Below, piece after piece: positions 57,762-64,000 of a stretch of 64,000 nt of DNA. Position 1 is the first letter of the stretch. Every line of letters begins with the position of its first letter. A program made the position numbers and the translations under genes. This DNA comes from Nilaparvata lugens (Eukaryota; Arthropoda; Insecta; Hemiptera; Delphacidae): positions 434,001 through 498,000 of the forward strand of contig NC_052507.1 in the NCBI RefSeq assembly GCF_014356525.2, written 5' to 3'. The notes under the pieces were generated by a model. It was not told the origin of the DNA, searched no databases, and saw nothing but the letters and a program-made list of their open reading frames with translations.

Positions 57762-57779
57762 GTGAGTTTTCATGAGTAT

Positions 57780-57920
57780 TCTTAGTGATTATTGAGTGCA
57801 ATATTTCTACTTGTTTTGGCTTTTAATCCATTTCTGGTTAGTATTTTTCGAATGAAAGCTGAACTTAACAAATTTATGAAGTTCAAGTCAACAAAATGAA
57901 CAAACCTACTTTAAGGGATA
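57780..57920. repeat. Intron segment duplicated at 59359-59473 and 59746-59785
   Basis: TTAGTGATTATTGAGTGCAA...TTTCTACTTGTTTT occurs at 57782 and 59361. The end TCAACAAAATGAAC...CCTAC occurs at 57890 and 59752. The second copy is split by MITE family D. A Helitron and a MITE lie between the copies. Confidence 0.75.
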
Positions 57921-58994
57921 CTAGCTTACCCGGCGAACTTCGTACCGTCAAACCGGCTAGCTTGGGACAGTTTTCAAATTTGACTTGAAATTCAGTTCCA
58001 TTATTATTTTAATAGTTTATTTCTCCTGTGCTCAAAACTTAGGTCTTTAATAATACTTCAAATATATACATTGAATTTCATTATTATTTCAACCTGTTCT
58101 AAAAAAAATATGGTGTCCCAAGTTACCCGCAGAGGTTTGGTTACTTGGGACACCAATATAATTTGCCTGAAATAACACAATTGAGTGGTTGAAGGCTAAC
58201 TTGTGACATTAGATTTTGAATAATATGTTTCATTTTCATAATAAAAATACTTTAACTGTAAAATAATTGTGTTCATAATTAAGTGTTCACAATAGAAGCT
58301 ATTAAAGGCTCAATTTCTAGGTTAGTGATAATAGATTGATTTGACTGTTGAAAAAGTATCATAGCTGTTAATTAGATGTTCAAAACGTTATTAAATATTT
58401 TCAATGATGTGTTCCCAACAAATCCACAATGCCAGAACTCGGAATGAATTGCACAGACAGCTGGTAAGTTGGAATTGGAGGAAAGGGGTTAAACTGTCCC
58501 AAGTTAGACTTCTGTCCCAAGTTAGCCGGTCTGACGGTATCGCCAAAAAGTCAATGTATCTCATATCACACTTGACTTTATTTGGTGAATCGTGAAATTT
58601 ATCTCACAATCAATATTTTTACATCTCAATACGGACTTCCTATGTGCTTAGAACTACCTTTTTAATACCAGTAAACAATTTCATCACAGAGTGACGTGTT
58701 TATTGCAGCTTGTAAGTTTAGATGCTAAATCATATTATTACAACATGATCTTGAATCATGATGATCTTCCCGTTCTACGTTAGCCGCTCGGCCGACAATT
58801 TCGAAAATATAGGTCTGTAAAATGGATTAATATATAATTATTATTAGCCCCCTATTAAAAGTTCTGGTCAGAAACCAACCCCAATATTCACACAACAAAT
58901 TCCCAAAGTTTCATGCCGTTCTGTCTAGTAGTTTTCGAGTCTATAGGGAACAAACAAACTAACACAAACAGACATTCATTTTTATATATATAGA
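57921..58994 (-). mobile_element. Non-autonomous Helitron, about 1.07 kb
   Basis: Minus strand starts TCTATATATATAAAAATGAA, then TGTCTGTTTGTGTTAG and CGAAAACTACTAGACAGAAC, the usual animal Helitron 5' region. It ends GACGGTACGAAGTTCGCC, GGGTAAG and CTAG before host T at 57920. The CGAA...TTCG hairpin precedes CTAG. No Rep/helicase. Confidence 0.75.
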
Positions 58995-58997
58995 TAG

Positions 58998-59358
58998 GCC
59001 GGTTTCCGAGCTCGGGATTTAGGTAAGTTCTAGACTTTAAACAGCTGGAGTCAGAAAATTGGCTTTCCAAAACGGGGCGCAGTCGTAGTAAATAGTTGCA
59101 GCAAAATAAATCTTCATTTGCTCATTTCTATAATTGGAAACGTTTTTCCATGACGAAATGAAACATTCATAAATAGCTGAAACTTTATACTATTTTATTG
59201 TTATTTTATTTTGTGTTCAATTTTCTAGTTTTTCGAAATTTAATTTGAACGTGACTTTGACTATGACTACGACTACGCCACGTTTCGGAAAGCCAATTTT
59301 CTGACTCCAGCTGTTTAAAATCTATAACATACTTAATCCCGAGCTCGGAACCCGGCCC
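58998..59358. mobile_element. GGCCGGTTTCC MITE with long TIRs
   Basis: GGCCGGTTTCCGAGCTCGGG and the mirrored CCCGAGCTCGGAACCCGGCC; the arms continue with CTGGAGTCAGAAAATTGGCT / AGCCAATTTTCTGACTCCAG, about 100 bp each. It abuts the Helitron end. Confidence 0.82.
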
Positions 59359-59473
59359 TTAGTGATTATTGAGTGCAATATTTCTACTTGTTTTCGCTTT
59401 TAATTCATCTAAAATTCAGAATTTCTGGCTATTATTTTTTGATTAAAAGTTGGACTCATCAAATCGATGAAGT

Positions 59474-59745
59474 AGAAGCATAGAGAAACAGTAGCGTAAG
59501 TAGATATCCCATGGTATAGGGCGTTTATGTCGCAACTTTTACTGTTATATCAAGCCGATTATTGTCGATTTTTACTGTTTTGACCGGGTAAGAGTGTATG
59601 AACGGCACAATATGACTGACTACTAGCGTCATAAAGCTTCACAGGAAAGAACTACGTGGACTATCGGCTTGAGATAACAGTAAAAGTTGTGACATAAACG
59701 CCCTATACCATGGGATATCTACTTATGCTATTGTTTCTCTATGGT
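59474..59745. mobile_element. MITE family D, complete palindromic copy
   Basis: CATAGAGAAACAGTAGCGTA at the left mirrors the right end near CTATTGTTTCTCTATG, with ATATCCCATGGTATAGGGCG and its complement inside; TIRs extend about 80 bp. GTAGAAG occurs on both sides (59467-59473 and about 59743-59750), a 7-8 bp target duplication that points to a hAT- or P-like mobiliser. Confidence 0.8.
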
Positions 59746-59840
59746 AGAAGTCAACAAAATGAACCTACATTATGAGATATTATATATTTTAAAAATTCAG
59801 GAATGAAATAGTTTTGGGCTGTACTTCCCAATATAATAAT

Positions 59841-60040
59841 ATCGAGTGACCTGGCTGGCTCAGGTCTGGTGTCAGAGTTTTCAGGTCGCAACTGATCAAT
59901 TTCAGGGCCTCTGACATGACCTAACTACTGCTTTTTAGGCAGCCGGGACTGACGGCTTAACGTGTTCATCCGAAACACGGGAGTAGCCCGAGATAAATAT
60001 TTTGCCCGAGCCGGGATTTGAACCCGGGCCTCTGAATCAT
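59841..60040 (-). mobile_element. tRNA-derived SINE with shared central core
   Basis: Minus strand begins GATTCAGAGGCCCGGGTTCA (box B GGTTCAAATCC), followed by CTACTCCCGTGTTTCGGATG, AACACGTTAAGCCGTCAGTC and CCCGGCTGCC, then ACCAGACCTGAGCCAG. Its core matches the SINE at 1051-1298 although head and tail differ. Box A is not clear, so the 5' end may be truncated. Confidence 0.75.
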
Positions 60041-60396
60041 AATTTGTGTAGCATGGATATTTATTAAGCATGAATAAATGAATGAATACAATGAAAATAT
60101 TATTATAAAAATGTAGAAATATACCAAGTTTAGTGCCTATAATTGATTTTCAAGACAAAGATTATCACTTTAGGTAAATGATATCTCAAACAATCATCTG
60201 TTAATTAAAAGTGAAATAATTGGCCTCGAAAAGAAGATTCAAAAAGTTGATGGTTGTTTCTCGGTCCATTCCGAGCTACGATGTATTAAACACGACATGT
60301 TATGTATTATGTATTTTACATGACATGCAGTCAATTATTTCAAGTAAATACTTGAAATAATTGACTGCACGTCTTGTAATAGTATCTTAAGTCACA

Positions 60397-60870
60397 AGGA
60401 CGGGAAGGGCCGTTTTGCAGGCGAGAATGATGTTTCTAGTCAAGGCGTTAGCCGAGACTAGAATTTCATTCGAGCACTGCAAAAGACATTCACGTCCGAG
60501 TAACTTACACTATTTTTTGTCATAATAATCTAGAAAAGAATAATTGAGAAACAGAAAACATTAACTGCTTGTGCTGACATTACTACATGCATTCTATAAA
60601 CATAACCTAGTTTACAAGTTTCGAATCAGGAATTTCTTGATTGTAGTTGACAAAACATCCACCTGGAGCGCTAAAAGGCGGCAGTTTTGCTGTTCCAAAT
60701 TCTGAACTAGGAAACATACTCGACTGTAAAGAAAACATATGATTTTATTACAGTATAGTATGCTGTAATGAGAATCATAAATGTTTATTTGTTCTACAAT
60801 TAGCTGTTTACCGGCATGATTTCATGGATGTGAAACAGCTGAAATTGAATGACTATGACAAAAAATACAT
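60397..60870. repeat. Repeat family E, inverse copy
   Basis: AAAGACATTCACGTCCGAGT, AACATAACCTAGTTTACAAG and TTTACCGGCATGATTTCATG are complements of blocks at 43560-44450. The copy is shorter (internal loss around the TTTCCACCGCTCG region). Confidence 0.65.
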
Positions 60871-60984
60871 TAAAAAAGAGTGTTATTCAAAAAGTATTCA
60901 TGTGGTTTTCAAACAAGACCTTGATTAGTAGACCAAAAGCCAATTCACTCAAGTTTGTATGACGCACGGAGTCATATTGCCTTT

Positions 60985-61322
60985 AGGCCGGTTGCAGACG
61001 AACCACTATCGCATGTGGGATGTGGGAGCTACTTTTTTCCTTCTGTGGTACCACAAACGCAGCGCATATGGAATACATTGGCAGGCATGGCTGTGGCACT
61101 GATACTTCCACATGGCGTTGCGCGCTGTGGTAGCGATTATTTTCCTTGCGTTTGTGGTACCACTGGTTTGATCACCTAGCTTCCCCTAGCTTCTGTACCA
61201 CAATCGCACTAATGAGCGTTTTCTCAAATGTAGTGTGAAAATCTCTCTGCGTTAGTCGTATTGTTCTTTGGTATGTCGGTTCCACATCCCACATGCGATA
61301 GTGGTTCGTCTGCAACCGGCCT
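60985..61322. mobile_element. MITE with 41-bp perfect TIRs
   Basis: AGGCCGGTTGCAGACGAACC at the left is exactly mirrored at the right through the ATGTGGGATGTGG block, 41 bp without mismatch. GTGGTACCAC(A/T) palindromes lie inside at 61049 and 61154. A 74-codon frame crosses it but has no known domain. The perfect ends imply a recent copy. Confidence 0.85.
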
Positions 61323-61561
61323 TGCACTCAGCTAATGAACGTGATAAAACATACGTTCATATTTCACACGTTGAAAATTGAATCACTACCAATTAGGTAA
61401 AAAATTAATTCCACGACTATAACTTCCAACTCTCAAAAATAATATTCAAAATTTGTTTTCTTTGAGAAAACCTTGAAAATGGATTGAATATACCGAAACT
61501 ATAATTGTTATTTTGTTTTTATAGAAAAGCTTTTTTATAAGAAAAGGGTTCTATGGAATTT

Positions 61562-61974
61562 TTATTGACCGAGCGAAGTGAGGTCTAAGATTCAAGTCGA
61601 CGGTTTGGCATTTCTCTTAATGTTCAAATGTTTGAATGTTTATATGTTGCGCATTTACGGCGAAACGCGGTAATAGATTTTCATGAAATTTGACAGGTAT
61701 GTTCCTTTTTTAATTGCGCGTCGACGTATATACAAGGTTTTTGGAAATTTTGCATTTCAAGGATAATATAAAAGGAAAAAGAAGCCTTCTTCATACGCCA
61801 ATATTAGAGTAAAAATCAGACTATAGAATTATTCATCATAAATCAGCTGACAAGTGATTACACAGATGTGTGGAGAAGTCAGTCTATTGCTGTATTTCCA
61901 TAAGGTCTATAGTTTCAATCAGGTACTTGTGGATGAGAATACTGCGTGAGTTCTACTGTTCACAGAACTACTAG
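61562..61974 (+). mobile_element. Non-autonomous Helitron, short copy
   Basis: TTTATTGACCGAGCGAAGTG at the left and CTGTTCACAGAACTACTAG followed by T at the right; same family as 37719-38433 with an internal deletion. Confidence 0.75.
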
Positions 61975-62003
61975 TACTTATAAATCAAGTAGCCCTAATG
62001 ACA

Positions 62004-63476
62004 TTTTTACTTTCCTTGCCCTACTACCATAGGTAAGGAAAGTATTGCTTTCCAAAAAAAATTAAGGTACCTCAATTTCAAGTTTTCTATACGTTTCAAG
62101 GTCCCCTGAGTCCAAAAACATGATTTTTGGGTATTGGTCTGTGTGTGTGTGTATGTGTGTATGTGTATTTGTGTGTGTGTGTGTGTGTGTATGTCTGTGA
62201 ACACGATAACTCCATTCCTAATTAACCGATCGACTTGATATTTTAAACTTAAGGTCCTTATGCCGTGAGGACCCGACAATAAGAAATTCAATAAAATTCA
62301 ATTCAAGATGGCGGAAAAAATGGCGGATAATTACTAAAAAACCATGTTTTTCACGTTTTTCTCGAAAATGGCTCTAACGATTTTCTTCAAATTTATATCA
62401 TGGATAGCTTATTATAAGCACTATCAACTGGCATAAGTCTCATTTCAGGGAAAATTTAAGGAGCTCCGTAATATTCTTTAGAAAAATGGGGGGAAATGAC
62501 TAAAAAACCATGTTTTTCAAGATTTTCTCGAAAACGGCTCCACCGATTTTCTTCAAATTTGTACCATGGATAATCCATTCATAATCCCTATCAACTGCCA
62601 TGAGTCTCATTTCTGGGAATATCCCAGGAGCTCCGTAATATTCTTGAGAAAAATGGCGGATAATGACTAAAAAACCATGTTTTTCACGATTTTCTCAAAA
62701 ACGGCTCTAACGATTTTCTTTAAATTTATACCATGGATAGCTATTTATAAGCCCTATCAACTGACATGAGTCTCATTTCTGGGAAAATTGCAGGAGCTGC
62801 GTAATATTCTCTAGAAAAATGGCGGATAATTACTAAAAAACCATGTTTTTCACGGTTTTCTCGAAAACGGCTCTGACGATTTTCTTCAAATTTATACCAT
62901 GGATAGCTATTTATAAGCCCTATCAACTGACATGAGTCTCATTTCTAGGAAAATTGCAGGAGCTGCGTAATATTCTCGAGAAAAATGGCGGATAATTACT
63001 GAAAAACCATGTTTTTCACGATTTTCTCAAAAATTACTCGACTGATTTATTTCAAATCCATACTCTGTATAGTTATTTGTCAGCTCCATCAACTGGCATG
63101 AGTCTCCTTTTTGGGAAACTAATGGGGGGCTCACCCCATCCTTGAGAAATGGACTTTGTAACCTCCTTCTCGTGCATGAGGTAGGTAGGTAGAGCAGTCT
63201 ATAAAAATAACACATAGTCGAGACATTTCATCTGTAGAACAGCTGTTTTGACGACTTTTAAAAAATCATCTTATTTCACAATTTACACAAAGGAAAAAGT
63301 ACTCTGAAAACAATTCATTGTATACACACATATACAGTAGTCTGATCGTAGGTTCAAATAATTATGTTGCCGCCAATCGTCATTATGTTATTTCTCTAAA
63401 TTATTGTCGTTTAAGAATGAGGCTCCCAGTTCAATGAGCAAGGAAAGTTGTGTGAGTGTACCACACCAGATTTTTT
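62004..63476. mobile_element. Repeat family C, longest copy with five-unit internal array
   Basis: Starts TTTACTTTCCTTGCCCTACT, ends GCAAGGAAAGTTGTGTGAGT...CACACCAGATT. A unit of about 167 bp (ATGGCGGATAATTACTAAAA ... CATGAGTCTCATTTCTGGGA ... GGAGCTGCGTAATATTCT) repeats at 62316, 62485, 62653, 62818 and 62984. Copies at 27627 and 48126 have about two and one units. A broken (TG)n lies at 62140-62190. Non-coding. Confidence 0.8.
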
Positions 63477-63514
63477 ATTCAATACATGGATCCTGTCAAA
63501 CTCTTTTTGTCATA

Positions 63515-64000
63515 CTTACTCAATTGCAGCTGTTTCCATGCATCAAATCAAGCTGGTAAACAGCTGTTTTCAGAAAAAGAAAACATGTGATTTTCATTAC
63601 AGCATACTGAGTAGTAGATCATATAATATGTTCTCTTTACAGTTGAGTATGTTAGGACTCTACTGAGTCCTAATATAATCTGAGTAATCAATATACTAAC
63701 TCAAATAATTAAAGAACTCATTTAAGGAGTTTCAAGTTATAAGAACTCATCTGAAATCTTATAATTTAGGCCTTTATTATTTTATTCGAGCTCGAAGGGT
63801 CTGTCTGTTATGAACTAGGCGCTACGGGCTAGGCCATGTTTATAGAATGCAGTAGCTCGAGCAGCAGCAGGTAATGGTTTCTGTTTATCAGCAATATTAT
63901 TCTTTCTGAGATAAGTATGACAAAAAATATTGTATGGAACTTGTACGGTAACGTATTTACCGCATTCGTATGATAATTCTGCCCTCAACTACGTTTCGGG
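63515..64000. repeat. Repeat family E, forward copy cut by the window end
   Basis: CATGCATCAAATCAAGCTGG, TTCTCTTTACAGTTGAGTAT and TTTATAGAATGCAGTAGC...AGCAGGTAATG match 43560-44300. A 63670-63780 stretch with TAATATAATCTGAGTAATCA is extra relative to the first copy. Confidence 0.6.

Noticed and set aside
60955..61179. 74-codon + frame as a gene
   Set aside because: It lies in a MITE with perfect TIRs and contains only a translation of the terminal repeat and internal palindromes.
1..64000. CRISPR arrays, rRNA genes, integrated viral genes, bacterial operons
   Set aside because: No regularly spaced repeats with unique spacers, no rRNA-like sequence, and no capsid, envelope or polymerase domain of viral type was seen; the tandem arrays found are inside transposable elements.

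Overview
This window looks like chromosomal DNA of an arthropod, most likely a hemipteran insect of the planthopper type. That guess rests on AT-rich introns, invertebrate-style coding exons and a dense mixture of non-LTR retrotransposons, tRNA-derived SINEs, Helitrons and many TIR/MITE families; species assignment is inference only. There is no operon structure and no bacterial gene. One cellular gene runs through the window on the + strand: a class II alpha-mannosidase of glycoside hydrolase family 38 (Golgi alpha-mannosidase II type). I can place 16 coding exons between 2966 and 57761, every boundary with AG/GT splice signals and matching phase. They cover the HSHNDPG zinc motif, the SIDPFG nucleophile motif, the GDDFRY acid/base motif, the [10 protein letters not shown] motif and much of the C-terminal beta-sandwich region. 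The 5' exon(s) (cytosolic tail, membrane anchor) and the last exons lie outside the window. One exon of about 57 codons expected between 3682 and 12239 was not found.

Layout. 1-2900: LINE remnants, a SINE with a clean target-site duplication, a Helitron end. 2966-3682: exons 1-2. 3683-12238: an intron holding a decayed Tc1/mariner-type transposon, a MITE, a long LINE with ORF1 and an uninterrupted 957-aa ORF2, an RTE-type LINE tail, a tRNA-like sequence and a decayed copy of the next exon start. 12239-14435: exons 3-4 with a palindromic repeat and a Helitron hit by a MITE. 14436-23852: a 1,033-bp tandem duplication and a frameshifted LINE. 23853-31508: exons 5-6 with a 1.7-kb TIR element and a three-level nest of transposons. 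31509-37499: a 0.75-kb intronic hairpin, a Helitron flanked by a duplicated splice acceptor, exon 7, an inverted (twin-primed) LINE and exon 8. 37500-43487: MITEs, a TIR transposon, exons 9-11, and a tiny LTR-type element inside a dead LINE. 43488-57761: more nests plus exons 12-16. 57762-64000: intron filled by Helitrons, MITEs, a SINE and a repeat family with an internal 167-bp tandem array.

The only coherent cellular function is N-glycan processing in the medial Golgi by the mannosidase. The rest is a stratigraphic record of transposon insertions into its introns. Several insertions have readable boundaries: paired copies with and without the insert, target duplications, and nesting order. 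Several lie within a few bases of splice sites. I see no CRISPR array, phage or rRNA gene, and no convincing second host gene.
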